DNA of 64,000 nucleotides from Protaetiibacter sp. SSC-01 (GTDB lineage: Bacteria > Actinomycetota > Actinomycetes > Actinomycetales > Microbacteriaceae). This document shows positions 18,832 through 26,701 of the stretch, in pieces; position 1 is the stretch's first letter; each line of letters opens with the position of its first letter. Made by a program: the position numbers and the translations under genes. The DNA is taken from NCBI RefSeq assembly GCF_014483895.1, contig NZ_CP059987.1, forward strand, positions 1,426,001 through 1,490,000. The letters run 5' to 3'. The notes under the pieces are model-generated. The model was not told where the DNA came from, did not search any database, and was given only the letters and a program-made list of their open reading frames with translations.

Positions 18832-20109
18832 TCAGAGACCGAGCTTCGCGCGCAGGAAGTCGTTGACGAAGACGCCGCGCGGATCGTGGGTGCGTGCGAG
18901 CTCGCGGAAGTCGGCGAGCCGCGGGTAGAGGCCCTCGAGCACGTCGACGTCGGCGTGGAAGCGCTTGCCCCAGTGCGGGCGGGCGCCGAGCGGGAGCAGC
19001 CGATCCTCGAGTCGGGGGAGGAGCGCGTCCACAGCGGGCTGGTCGGGGAGCCAGGTGAAATGGAGGGCGACCGCATCCGTCCCGAAGGCGCCCGAGAGCC
19101 ACAGCTCGTCCGCGGCGATCTCGCGGAGCTCCGACACCTGCAGGACGGGACGGATGGCGGGCGCGAGCCCACGCACCGCGCGGACGGCCTCGACGGCGTG
19201 CGTGCGGGGGAGGAGGTACTCGGTCTGCAGCTCGTCGCCCGCCGAGGGCGTGAACTCGAGGCGGAAGTGCGGAAGGCGGTCGAGCCACGGTCCGGCCACG
19301 CCGAGCTGAGGCGTGCAGTTGACGGGGTCGACACCGGCGATGGGGTGCATCTCGACGGGCGAAGGCCGCGAGCCGAGCACGCCCGAGGGTGGCTCGGGGT
19401 CGCGGTCGACGCGGCGCTTGAGCCAGAGCTGGTCGACCGTTTCGGGATCCGACCACGACGAGAAGAGGCTCACGCTGTAGCCGAGCGAGGTCACCTCGTC
19501 GAAGTGCTCCAGGACGAGGGCGAGCGGAAGGTCTCGGTACACGGTCTGCGCGACGGCGAAGCTCGGCTCGACGTCGAGCTCGAACGCGACGACGACGCCG
19601 AGCGCGCCGAGCGAGACGACAGCACCGTCGAAGCCGACATCGCCGCGGCCCAGGGCGACGAGCTCACCGGTGCCGTCGACCAGCTCGAGGGCGCGCACGG
19701 AGGTCGCGAGCGAGCCGTTCCCGACGCCCGAGCCATGCGTCCCCGTCGCGACCGCGCCGGCGACGGAGATGTGGGGGAGCGAGGCGAGGTTCGCGAGCGC
19801 GAGACCCTGCGCCTCGAGCACGCGCGCGAGCTCGCCGTAGCGGATGCCGGCGGGCACGCGCACGCTCGTGCGGGCCTCGGCGATCACGACGTCGGCGGGG
19901 TCGGCGAAGCCGCCCGACGAGACGAGCGTGCCGGGCGTGTCGGCGACGGGGGAGAAGGAGTGCCGCGTGCCGAGCGGGCGCAGGGAGCCCGGATGCGCCT
20001 CCCGCACGAGCGCGCGCACCTCGTCGACGGTGCGCGGGGTCGACAGGCGCTCCGCCGCGAACTCGAGGTTCCCTGCCCAATTGTGCTCGCGCATCCGTCT
20101 TCCGCCCAC
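18832..20109 (-). CDS. FAD-binding oxidase, alditol/xylitol oxidase-like
   Basis: A 425-residue VAO-family flavoprotein. The N-terminus HNWAGNLEFAA and the RPLGTRHSF segment match alditol (xylitol) oxidases, where the His of GTRHSF carries covalently bound FAD (His50 here from the GTG start). GTHGSGVGNG follows, and the C-terminal half is the D-arabinono-lactone oxidase-type domain ending HPRGVFVNDF-like (HDPRGVFVNDFLR). Predicted to oxidise a polyol or sugar lactone with O2. The start is GTG 20109 rather than ATG 20094, because TACGAT ends exactly 6 nt before the GTG. Confidence 0.87.
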   Translation of the reverse strand: MGGRRMREHNWAGNLEFAAERLSTPRTVDEVRALVREAHPGSLRPLGTRHSFSPVADTPGTLVSSGGFADPADVVIAEARTSVRVPAGIRYGELARVLEAQGLALANLASLPHISVAGAVATGTHGSGVGNGSLATSVRALELVDGTGELVALGRGDVGFDGAVVSLGALGVVVAFELDVEPSFAVAQTVYRDLPLALVLEHFDEVTSLGYSVSLFSSWSDPETVDQLWLKRRVDRDPEPPSGVLGSRPSPVEMHPIAGVDPVNCTPQLGVAGPWLDRLPHFRLEFTPSAGDELQTEYLLPRTHAVEAVRAVRGLAPAIRPVLQVSELREIAADELWLSGAFGTDAVALHFTWLPDQPAVDALLPRLEDRLLPLGARPHWGKRFHADVDVLEGLYPRLADFRELARTHDPRGVFVNDFLRAKLGL

Positions 20110-20149
20110 CGGACGATCGTAGGCGGCGGAGACGGGCGCCGGGTCGACG

Positions 20150-21199
20150 TCAGCCCGAGACGCCCGCGCCGATGGGGCGCATCGTGATGCCGAGCCCGTC
20201 GCGCCACGCCCGCACGGTCGTGCGCTGGCGGTCGTCGCACACGTAGCCGTAGCCGACCTCGACGTCCCAGTACTCGAAGCTGCTGACCCACACGCGGTGG
20301 TCGAGCGTCCAGCCGTCGAGGTAGGTGAGGGCGAAGCAGTCGGCCATCCGCTCGTGATCGCCCGCGAACGCGAGCAGCGCGCTCTCGGTCTCGACGGGGT
20401 TCGTGAACTGCAGCACGTGGGCGAACTCGTGGTAGGCGAGTCCGGTGCGGATCCAATCGGTCATCCACGGCGCCGCGTCGTCGGCGGCGTCGACGTGCAC
20501 GAGGAGCGGGTCGTCGGACATGACGCACGCGAGCACGTCGGAGGCGCACAGCGCGTCGGCGTCGTCGCGCACCCAGGTCGCGTAGCCCGCCCCGAGGGCG
20601 TCGAGGTGCGTCTCGTAGGGGTTGCCGGTCGCGTCGACGGACGCCTCCGCCTCGGCCGCCGCACGGCGCTCGGCGAGCTCGGCGCGCGCATCCTCGACGC
20701 TCGCGATCGTCGTCTCGAGGGCATCCGCGTCCCATCGGCGGGCCCAGCCCTGCGCGGCGAGGGTCTGGAGGTGGTCCCACGAGACGAGCGTCGCGAAGGG
20801 CAGGCCCTCGTACGTCTTGACCTCTTCGAGGAGGCCCTGCATGGAGGCGGAGAAGGTGTCCTTGCGGTCGACGTACTCCTGCTGCTCCTCGATGCGGCGC
20901 TCGTTCTCGACGATCGTCGCCTTCGCCTCCTCGAGCTGCAGCACGTACCAGACGAGCGCACCTGCGGCGCCCGCGAGGCCGAGCGAGAGCAGGACGACGG
21001 CGACGATGAGGCCGAGGGGGCGGCGGGGCGGTTCCGGCGCTGGGGGCACGTACTGCAGCGGCGCCACCTGCGGGGCGAGGTACTGGGGAGGCGGAGCCTG
21101 GGGAGGCACGTACTGGGGAGGCACGTCCTGCGCGGGGGTGGGGGAGGCCGGCGGCGGGGGCGCGGACGGATCGGGCGCGGGCTGCAGGGGATCGGTCAC
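20150..21199 (-). CDS. Membrane-anchored protein with an HExxH metalloprotease-like domain
   Basis: A 349-residue protein of unknown function. Residues 1-50 are Pro/Gln-rich and cytoplasmic, with PPQYVPPQ-type repeats, then comes a membrane helix near 66-88. A coiled-coil stretch follows (EEAKATIVENERRIEEQQEY). The extracellular C-terminal part has HEFAHVLQF (His257, Glu258, His261) and later HERMADCFALTYLDG, a layout reminiscent of HExxH zinc peptidases in which a downstream E/D supplies the third ligand. The start is GTG, with GAGGAGG 10 nt upstream and TAGTCT at 21229-21234. Protease activity is an inference from the motif only. Confidence 0.7.
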   Translation of the reverse strand: MTDPLQPAPDPSAPPPPASPTPAQDVPPQYVPPQAPPPQYLAPQVAPLQYVPPAPEPPRRPLGLIVAVVLLSLGLAGAAGALVWYVLQLEEAKATIVENERRIEEQQEYVDRKDTFSASMQGLLEEVKTYEGLPFATLVSWDHLQTLAAQGWARRWDADALETTIASVEDARAELAERRAAAEAEASVDATGNPYETHLDALGAGYATWVRDDADALCASDVLACVMSDDPLLVHVDAADDAAPWMTDWIRTGLAYHEFAHVLQFTNPVETESALLAFAGDHERMADCFALTYLDGWTLDHRVWVSSFEYWDVEVGYGYVCDDRQRTTVRAWRDGLGITMRPIGAGVSG

Positions 21200-21551
21200 G
21201 TCTGGTGGGCCTCCTCGTCGGTCGCGTCAGACTACCGCCGCCGCAGCACCGCGCGATGCGCCGAGTTCGGGGGAGAGTGCACCGACCGCCGCACGGCATC
21301 CGTGGCGCATGCACTCCTCGGTGGATGAGCAGTGCGTGAGAGGTCCCGTTCGCACCAATCTGACATAATCGCGCTTATCAGTGCTGCACCCGTATCCCAG
21401 ACGCCGCAGGCGCGCCCCACCTGCCCATAGTTCCCGTTCCGCGTGATAGTTCCCGTTCCTTCGGCGACAAACACGCGGAACGGCAACTCTCGACGCCGCG
21501 GGTGCGCGTCACCTCGGGATGCGTCGTGCCGCGTCGTGCCGCGTCGCGTCG
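21200..21551. other. 352-bp intergenic region with repeats
   Basis: No gene is seen here. It holds the promoter of the gene at 20150-21199 (TAGTCT at 21229-21234), an AT-richer patch around 21361-21382 (CTGACATAATCGCG), the dispersed palindrome at 21427-21488 and a tandem duplication of GCGTCGTGCC at 21521-21540. It is the largest non-coding gap in the window apart from the tRNA region. Confidence 0.6.
21427..21488. repeat. Dispersed palindromic repeat, copy A
   Basis: Arms 21429-21445 and 21472-21488 are complementary at 16 of 17 positions (AGTTCCCGTTCCGCGTG). The left-arm start ATAGTTCCCGTTCC is repeated immediately at 21446-21459. The loop side TTCGGCGACAAACACGCGG is nearly identical to the same part of copy B at 54510-54573. 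It lies 64 nt past the 3' end of the minus-strand gene 21552-22478. Confidence 0.75.
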
Positions 21552-22478
21552 TCAGAAACGTCTTGGTGTGTGCGGGTCTGCGACGGGACGCTCGTACGGC
21601 GCGGGCACGGGCGCGTCGCCCGTGACGTGGAACGGATTCGCTGCTGCCGAGACGGGCGGTGCCCACGCCGGATCGGAAGCTGACATAACGCTGTGCTGCC
21701 CTGCGGGCGTCATGGGCGGCTGCGCGGGTGTCTGCGCGACGACCGGCGGCGGTGCCTGCGGCGTCACGGGCTGCCCTGACGGCGTCGGCGGATGCCGAGG
21801 TTGCGTCAGGGACGGCTGCGCCTGCTGCTGCTGCGGCACAGGCGCCTGCTGCTGCGCTGGCGCCTGCTGCGGCACCGGCGCCTCCTGCGGCGCAGGGGCT
21901 TGCTGCGGCACAGGTGGCTGCGCGGGCGCCGCCTGGGGCGTCAGAAGCTGCGGAGCGGGCGCCTGCGCGTTCGTGGTCTCGGCGGGACGCGACTGGAACA
22001 GCGCCGCGGCCGCGGCCGCCGCGTTCGGCTGGACCTGCGGGCGTTGCGGCACCGGCGCCGGGTCCTGCAGCGCGTTGGCCGATGCGTACGGCGTTGTTGC
22101 GTACGGGGCTACCGGCTGGGCGATTCCCGTGGGCGGCGCGAGCGCGCCCGTGGGCTGTGCGACGGGCGCGAGCGGCGCCCCGGGCGCGCTCGGCGAGATC
22201 GACACGATCGCGGCACCGTCGGCCGTGCGGGGCGCGAGCGCATCCGCGGATGCCTGCCGCTCCCCCGCATCCGTCCTCGACGGAGCCGCCTCGGCACCGG
22301 TGCGGCGCGGGCCGGCGACCGCGGCATCCCGCGCCCGCCGCTTCTCGTGCGCCCTGAGAGCGCTCAGCACCGCTGAGCGGATGACGAGCCACAGCAGCAG
22401 GAAGCCCACCGCGACCAGTCCGGCCGTGATGGCGAGCGACGTCAGAGCGTCGGATGAGAAGAGCTCGGGTAGCTCCAT
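21552..22478 (-). CDS. Membrane protein with a long Pro/Gln/Ala-rich tail
   Basis: A 308-residue protein starting at ATG 22478 (MELPELFSSDAL). One membrane helix at about residues 15-36 (TAGLVAVGFLLLWLVI) is followed by a basic stretch (EKRRARD). The rest is low-complexity: Pro/Ala-rich, then many PQQAP/PVPQQ-type repeats around residues 190-245. The frame stays open through the repeats with the gene's usual third-position GC bias on the coding strand, so it looks real. It has no recognised domain. Such tails are usually disordered and may face the cytoplasm. It is a hypothetical protein. Confidence 0.65.
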   Translation of the reverse strand: MELPELFSSDALTSLAITAGLVAVGFLLLWLVIRSAVLSALRAHEKRRARDAAVAGPRRTGAEAAPSRTDAGERQASADALAPRTADGAAIVSISPSAPGAPLAPVAQPTGALAPPTGIAQPVAPYATTPYASANALQDPAPVPQRPQVQPNAAAAAAALFQSRPAETTNAQAPAPQLLTPQAAPAQPPVPQQAPAPQEAPVPQQAPAQQQAPVPQQQQAQPSLTQPRHPPTPSGQPVTPQAPPPVVAQTPAQPPMTPAGQHSVMSASDPAWAPPVSAAANPFHVTGDAPVPAPYERPVADPHTPRRF

Positions 22479-22542
22479 GCGTACAGGGCGCGCCTCGTCA
22501 CGCGGGTTCACCAGCCCCGGTTCGGGGCACGCGGATGCCAGC

Positions 22543-23007
22543 TCAGGCCGTGCAGGACGGCAGCTCGCGACGGATGAGCTCGAGAAGCTGCGGCGGCTCG
22601 AAGCGAGGACGCTCGGCGAGCAGCTCGGCGAGGCTCCACCAGCGGTGCTCGAGCACGTCGACCTTCTCGTCGTCGGTCCACCCGTCCGGCGAGGGCTCGA
22701 ACGCATCCGTCACGTGCGTGAAGAACTCGGCGTGACCGGTGTCGTGGTCTGCCGCATCCCACTCGACGTCGTAGTCGTGCGCCCACACGGGCCCGCGGAG
22801 GGTGTCGACGACGAGCCCCGTCTCCTCGGAGAGCTCGCGCCGGGCGGCTTCCTCGAACGTCTCCCCCGGGTCCACCCCTCCCCCGGGCGTGAGCCAGCGG
22901 GCGACTCCGGATGTATCGGGCGCGGTCGTGAGGAACAGCAGCACGCGATCGTCGCGGTCGAAGAGCAGCACGCGCGACACGAGACGGTGCCGGTGCGCGC
23001 TCACCAT
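22543..23007 (-). CDS. Nudix hydrolase
   Basis: A 154-residue Nudix domain. The Nudix box is GGGVDPGETFEEAARRELSE followed by ETGL, with the catalytic Glu residues intact. The preceding ARWLTPGGG and later HRWWSLAEL fit MutT-like or ADP-ribose-type hydrolases. The substrate is unknown. The start is ATG 23007; GTG one codon later is also possible. It is separated by 13 nt from the SDR gene upstream on the same strand and may be co-transcribed. Confidence 0.9.
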   Translation of the reverse strand: MVSAHRHRLVSRVLLFDRDDRVLLFLTTAPDTSGVARWLTPGGGVDPGETFEEAARRELSEETGLVVDTLRGPVWAHDYDVEWDAADHDTGHAEFFTHVTDAFEPSPDGWTDDEKVDVLEHRWWSLAELLAERPRFEPPQLLELIRRELPSCTA

Positions 23008-23020
23008 AGGACGACCCCGG

Positions 23021-23785
23021 TCAGTCGCCGACGAAGGAGCTGACGTCGCCCACGAGACGCGTGTTGTCCTCGGGGATCTCCTCGACCGCGGCGCGCGCGA
23101 CCTCGGCGGCGAACTCCGCGACGTTGTAGAGCTTGCCCGCGGCCTCTCGGCGCGACTCGATGGCGCCCGGGTTGACGCGCTCGAGGAGCGTCGCCGTGAT
23201 GGTGCCCTCGATCATGTCGCCCGACACGACGACGAACGAGACGCCGGCCGCCTGGAGCTCGGGGATGCGCGAGCGCAGGGCGTCCTCGCCGGCGCGCTTG
23301 CTGCGGGCGACGGCCTCGTACTCGGGCATGGTCGGCACGGTCTCGATGAAGTGCGCCTGGTGGCTCGTGACGAAGACGACCCGCGAGCCCGCGCCGAGCA
23401 GCGGGAGCGCCGCGTCGAGCACGCTCACCTGCGCGTCGCGGTTGAGGCGCATCGCGTAGTCCTCGCCGAGTCCCGACTCCATACCGCCCGAGGCGTTGAG
23501 CACGAGCAGGTCGAGGCCGCCCCAGCGCTCGCGCACCTCGGCGAACATCGCCGCAACCGACGACGGGTCGGTCAGGTCGGCGCCGACCGCGATCGCCTCT
23601 CCCCCGCGCTCCTCGATGCCCGCGACGACCTTGAGCGCGCGGGCCTCCTTGTTGCGGTAGTTGATGACGACCTTGGCGCCCGCGTCGGCGAGGTAGCCGG
23701 CGGTGTCGGCGCCGATGCCGCGGGACGAGCCGGTGACGAGGGCGCGCACGCCGCGCAGGGAGTCAGGGGGGAGCACGTTGTTCAC
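23021..23785 (-). CDS. Short-chain dehydrogenase/reductase family protein
   Basis: A 254-residue Rossmann-fold protein with the nucleotide motif TGSSRGIG, then NYRNKEARA (an NADP-type choice is possible) and LVLNASGG in place of the usual NNAG. The expected catalytic YxxxK is not clear: the tyrosine in PEYEAVARSKRAGE is followed by a lysine seven residues on. It may therefore be an atypical SDR. The start is GTG 23785, with GGAGGA directly upstream and TAGTGT before it. The substrate is unknown. Confidence 0.85.
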   Translation of the reverse strand: MNNVLPPDSLRGVRALVTGSSRGIGADTAGYLADAGAKVVINYRNKEARALKVVAGIEERGGEAIAVGADLTDPSSVAAMFAEVRERWGGLDLLVLNASGGMESGLGEDYAMRLNRDAQVSVLDAALPLLGAGSRVVFVTSHQAHFIETVPTMPEYEAVARSKRAGEDALRSRIPELQAAGVSFVVVSGDMIEGTITATLLERVNPGAIESRREAAGKLYNVAEFAAEVARAAVEEIPEDNTRLVGDVSSFVGD

Positions 23786-23894
23786 GATCCTCCACACTAG
23801 CGACCGCCTCCGCACGCCCGGGCATCCGGTCCGCATCCGGTCCGCCCGCGCCCGCGGTGCTAGTTTCGAAGCACGACGTCGAAGGGATGCCGCC

Positions 23895-24386
23895 GTGGAA
23901 CCCGATGTGATCTCGAGCTGGGCGTGGGTCTTCTGGCTGGGCCTCATCCTCGTGTTCGTCATCATCGAGGTGAACACTCTCGAGTTCACCTTCCTGATGC
24001 TCGCCCTGGGCTCCGTCGGCGGTCTCGTGGCGGGCCTCGTGGGCGCACCGTGGTGGCTCCAGCTCATCGTCGCCGCCGTGCTCTCCCTCGTGCTCGTGCT
24101 GTTCGTGAGACCGCCGCTCCTTCAGGCCCTGCGCAAGAACGCCGACCCAGCGCGCAGCAACGTCGACGCGCTGCTCGGCATCGGCGGCGTCGTGACGGTC
24201 GACTTCCGCTTCGGCGCCGGCCAGGTCAAGCTCGCCAACGGCGACGTCTGGACCGCCCGCGTCGCCGAGGGCATCGCGCCCGTGGGGCTCGACGAGGGCT
24301 CGCGCATCATCGTCACGGCGATCGACGGCGCGACGGCCGTCATCGTGCCCGCAACCGACCCCGCCCCTGAGGAGGCAGCTCAGTGA
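23895..24386 (+). CDS. NfeD-like membrane protein
   Basis: A 163-residue protein with three hydrophobic segments (about residues 9-30, 33-52 and 55-75) and a C-terminal OB-fold-like NfeD domain (IGGVVTVDFRFGAGQVKLANGD). NfeD proteins pair with stomatin-like proteins, and the stomatin gene follows directly with a GTGA overlap. The start is GTG 23895, with GAAGGG upstream and TAGTTT as a possible -10. The role is in membrane microdomain or quality-control complexes by family knowledge; not shown here. Confidence 0.88.
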   Translation: MEPDVISSWAWVFWLGLILVFVIIEVNTLEFTFLMLALGSVGGLVAGLVGAPWWLQLIVAAVLSLVLVLFVRPPLLQALRKNADPARSNVDALLGIGGVVTVDFRFGAGQVKLANGDVWTARVAEGIAPVGLDEGSRIIVTAIDGATAVIVPATDPAPEEAAQ

Positions 24387-25318
24387 ACGACACCGACCTC
24401 ATCCCGACGGTCGTGACGATCGCGATCGTCGTCGTCATCGTCATCTTCGTGCTGACGATCCTCTTCAAGTCGATCCGGATCATCCCGCAGGCCTACGCGG
24501 GGGTCGTCGAGCGCCTCGGCCGGTACCACAAGACGCTCACGCCGGGCCTCAACATCCTCGTGCCGATCATCGACCGGCTGCGCCCGCTCGTCGACATGCG
24601 CGAGCAAGTCGTCTCGTTCCCGCCGCAGCCCGTCATCACCGAGGACAACCTCGTCGTCTCGATCGACACCGTCGTCTACTTCCAGGTGACGGATGCGCGC
24701 GCCGCGACCTACGAGATCGCCAACTACCTGGGCGCCGTCGAGCAGCTCACGACGACGACCCTGCGCAACGTCGTCGGCGGTCTCAACCTCGAGGAGGCGC
24801 TCACCTCCCGCGACAACATCAACGGCCAGCTGCGCGTCGTGCTCGACGAGGCGACCGGCAAGTGGGGCATCCGCGTGAGCCGCGTCGAGCTCAAGGCGAT
24901 CGACCCGCCCGCCTCCATCCAGGACTCGATGGAGAAGCAGATGCGCGCCGAGCGCGACCGCCGCGCCGCGATCCTCACGGCGGAGGGCACGAAGCAGGCC
25001 GCGATCCTCAACGCCGAGGGCGAGCGGCAGGCGGCGATCCTCAAGGCCGAGGGTGACGCGAAGGCCGCCGTGCTACGCGCCCAGGGTGAGGCCGAGGCCA
25101 TCCAGACGGTGTTCCACGCGATCCACGCGGGCGACCCCGACTCGAAGCTGCTCGCCTACCAGTACCTGCAGACCCTGCCGAAGCTCGCCGAGGGCGAGTC
25201 GAACAAGCTCTGGATCATCCCGAGCGAGCTCACCGAGGCGCTCAAGGGCATCGGGCAGGGCTTCTTCGCGCCGCGCGACGCGGCAGGCCCCGGGACGGAT
25301 GCCTTCCCGCGCGCGTAA
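24383..25318 (+). CDS. SPFH/stomatin-family (Band 7) membrane protein
   Basis: A 311-residue protein: an N-terminal membrane segment (about residues 10-30), then the SPFH domain (IIPQAYAGVVERLGRY, LTPGLNILVPIID), then a helical region with repeated AILxAEG/AILKAEG units typical of stomatin/QmcA proteins, which oligomerise in the membrane. It starts at GTG 24383, overlapping the nfeD-like stop. The family scaffolds membrane proteases; no protease gene is adjacent. Confidence 0.92.
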   Translation: MNDTDLIPTVVTIAIVVVIVIFVLTILFKSIRIIPQAYAGVVERLGRYHKTLTPGLNILVPIIDRLRPLVDMREQVVSFPPQPVITEDNLVVSIDTVVYFQVTDARAATYEIANYLGAVEQLTTTTLRNVVGGLNLEEALTSRDNINGQLRVVLDEATGKWGIRVSRVELKAIDPPASIQDSMEKQMRAERDRRAAILTAEGTKQAAILNAEGERQAAILKAEGDAKAAVLRAQGEAEAIQTVFHAIHAGDPDSKLLAYQYLQTLPKLAEGESNKLWIIPSELTEALKGIGQGFFAPRDAAGPGTDAFPRA

Positions 25319-26087
25319 GGGTGAGGACGCCGGGTACTTCTCCCCCGCTCCGCCGCGGGTGCTCGCGCACCGCGGACTGGCCCTCGACGCGCCCGAGAAC
25401 ACGCTCCTCGCCTTCCTGCACGCCGTCAATGCCGGCGCCTCGCACATCGAGACCGACGTCAACGGCTCGGCCGACGGCATCGCGATGGTGAGCCACGACG
25501 CCGACCTCAAGCGGGTCGCCGGGCGCGACGTGCGCGTGAACCAGCTCACGGCATCCGAGCTGCGCCGGGTGTCACTCGGCGCGGGTCAGGGCTTCTGCTC
25601 GCTCGCGGAGGCGCTCGACGCCTTCCCCGATACGCGCTTCAACATCGATGTGAAGTCGGCGGATGCCGTGGCCGGCACCATCAAGGCCGTGCGCGACGCG
25701 CGCGCGACCGACCGCGTGCTCATCGGCTCCTTCTCGACGGCCCGTCGGCTGGCGGTCGTGCGGGAGCTGCCCGGGGTCTCGACCTCGGTCTCGGCGGGCG
25801 GTGCGCTCACCGCCGCCCACGCGGCGCGCGCGGGGGCCATGCGCCTCCTCAGGCGCGTGCTCGCGGGCGTCGACGCCGTGCAGCTGCCCGTCAAGGTGGG
25901 CGGTGCGTCGATCGCGACCGAGCGTGCCATCCGGAACTTCCACGCGGCGGGCGTCGAGGTGCACATCTGGACGATCAACGAGCCCGCCGAGATGCGCCGG
26001 CTGCTCGAGCTGGGTGTCGACGGCATCGTCACGGACCGCGCCGACCTCGCGCTCCCGATCGTCGCCGAGCGCCGCCGACCCCGCTGA
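25299..26087 (+). CDS. Glycerophosphodiester phosphodiesterase
   Basis: A 262-residue GDPD domain hydrolysing glycerophosphodiesters to glycerol-3-phosphate and an alcohol. Key residues are visible: AHRG (catalytic His), ENTLLAF, ETDVNGSADG (metal Glu/Asp) and SHDADLKR (second His), and later WTINEPAEMRRLLELGVDGIVTDRAD. The start ATG 25299 lies inside the end of the stomatin gene (20-bp overlap), so it is coupled to it. No signal peptide is seen, so the enzyme is cytoplasmic. Confidence 0.92.
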   Translation: MPSRARKGEDAGYFSPAPPRVLAHRGLALDAPENTLLAFLHAVNAGASHIETDVNGSADGIAMVSHDADLKRVAGRDVRVNQLTASELRRVSLGAGQGFCSLAEALDAFPDTRFNIDVKSADAVAGTIKAVRDARATDRVLIGSFSTARRLAVVRELPGVSTSVSAGGALTAAHAARAGAMRLLRRVLAGVDAVQLPVKVGGASIATERAIRNFHAAGVEVHIWTINEPAEMRRLLELGVDGIVTDRADLALPIVAERRRPR

Positions 26088-26183
26088 GCGGCAGCGCTCG
26101 CGACGCCCTCCCCCACGCTCGTCCCCCGTCCGCTGCCAATGCGGGATGAGCGACCTGGGAATGCACTGTAAACGCTCTCACTC

Positions 26184-26211
26184 GGGGATGGGATCGGCCA
26201 CGGTAGACGTT
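26184..26211 (+). promoter_or_regulatory. Possible SigR/SigH-type promoter upstream of rbpA
   Basis: GGGGAT (26184-26189), 19 nt, then GTT (26209-26211) resembles the actinobacterial disulfide-stress sigma consensus GGAAT-N18/19-GTT with one mismatch. rbpA is a known SigR target in Streptomyces. It lies about 100 bp upstream of the gene. The match is short, so this is tentative. Confidence 0.3.
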
Positions 26212-26309
26212 GTACATCGGGCGACGTGCGGTCCCACCGGATCGCGTCGTCCTCGCGCGTCCACGAACGCGCACACCTACCCCACACGGCGCACAGAGGA
26301 GGCCACACG

Positions 26310-26684
26310 ATGGCGGATCGCAGTCTGCGCGGGATGCGACTCGGAGCTCAGAGCATGCAGAGCGAAGAGGGAGTCGAGTTCTCGCCCCGGAAGAAGGCCG
26401 TGTACCGCACGGACGACGGCTCGACCTTCGAGGTCGTCTTCGCCGCCGAGGCGGAGATCCCCGACACCTGGGAGTCCCCGCGCACCGGCCAGGAGGGTCG
26501 CCTCGTCGGCGACGACGGCCAGCTCGTCGAGAGCGAGGCCGCCGATGCGAAGGCCCCCCGCACCCACTGGGACATGCTGCTCGAGCGCCGTACGCGCGCC
26601 GAGCTCGAGGAGCTCCTCGAGGAGCGCCTCGCCTACCTGCGCGCCCGTCGCGGCGAGGCGGCGAAGAGCAGCAAGAGCGCCTGA
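26310..26684 (+). CDS. rbpA: RNA polymerase-binding protein RbpA
   Basis: A 124-residue actinobacterial transcription activator that binds RNA polymerase and the principal sigma factor. The N-terminus MADRSLRGMRLGAQSMQSEE is the family hallmark and the C-terminus has the sigma-interaction helix RTHWDMLLERRTRAELEELL. The central core domain lacks the zinc cysteines found in Streptomyces RbpA (here TWESPRTGQEGR). AGAGGAGG precedes the ATG. It converges with lnt, the same neighbour as in Mycobacterium (Rv2050/Rv2051c). Confidence 0.95.
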   Translation: MADRSLRGMRLGAQSMQSEEGVEFSPRKKAVYRTDDGSTFEVVFAAEAEIPDTWESPRTGQEGRLVGDDGQLVESEAADAKAPRTHWDMLLERRTRAELEELLEERLAYLRARRGEAAKSSKSA

Positions 26685-26701
26685 CGCTCAGGTCCTGACG
26701 C

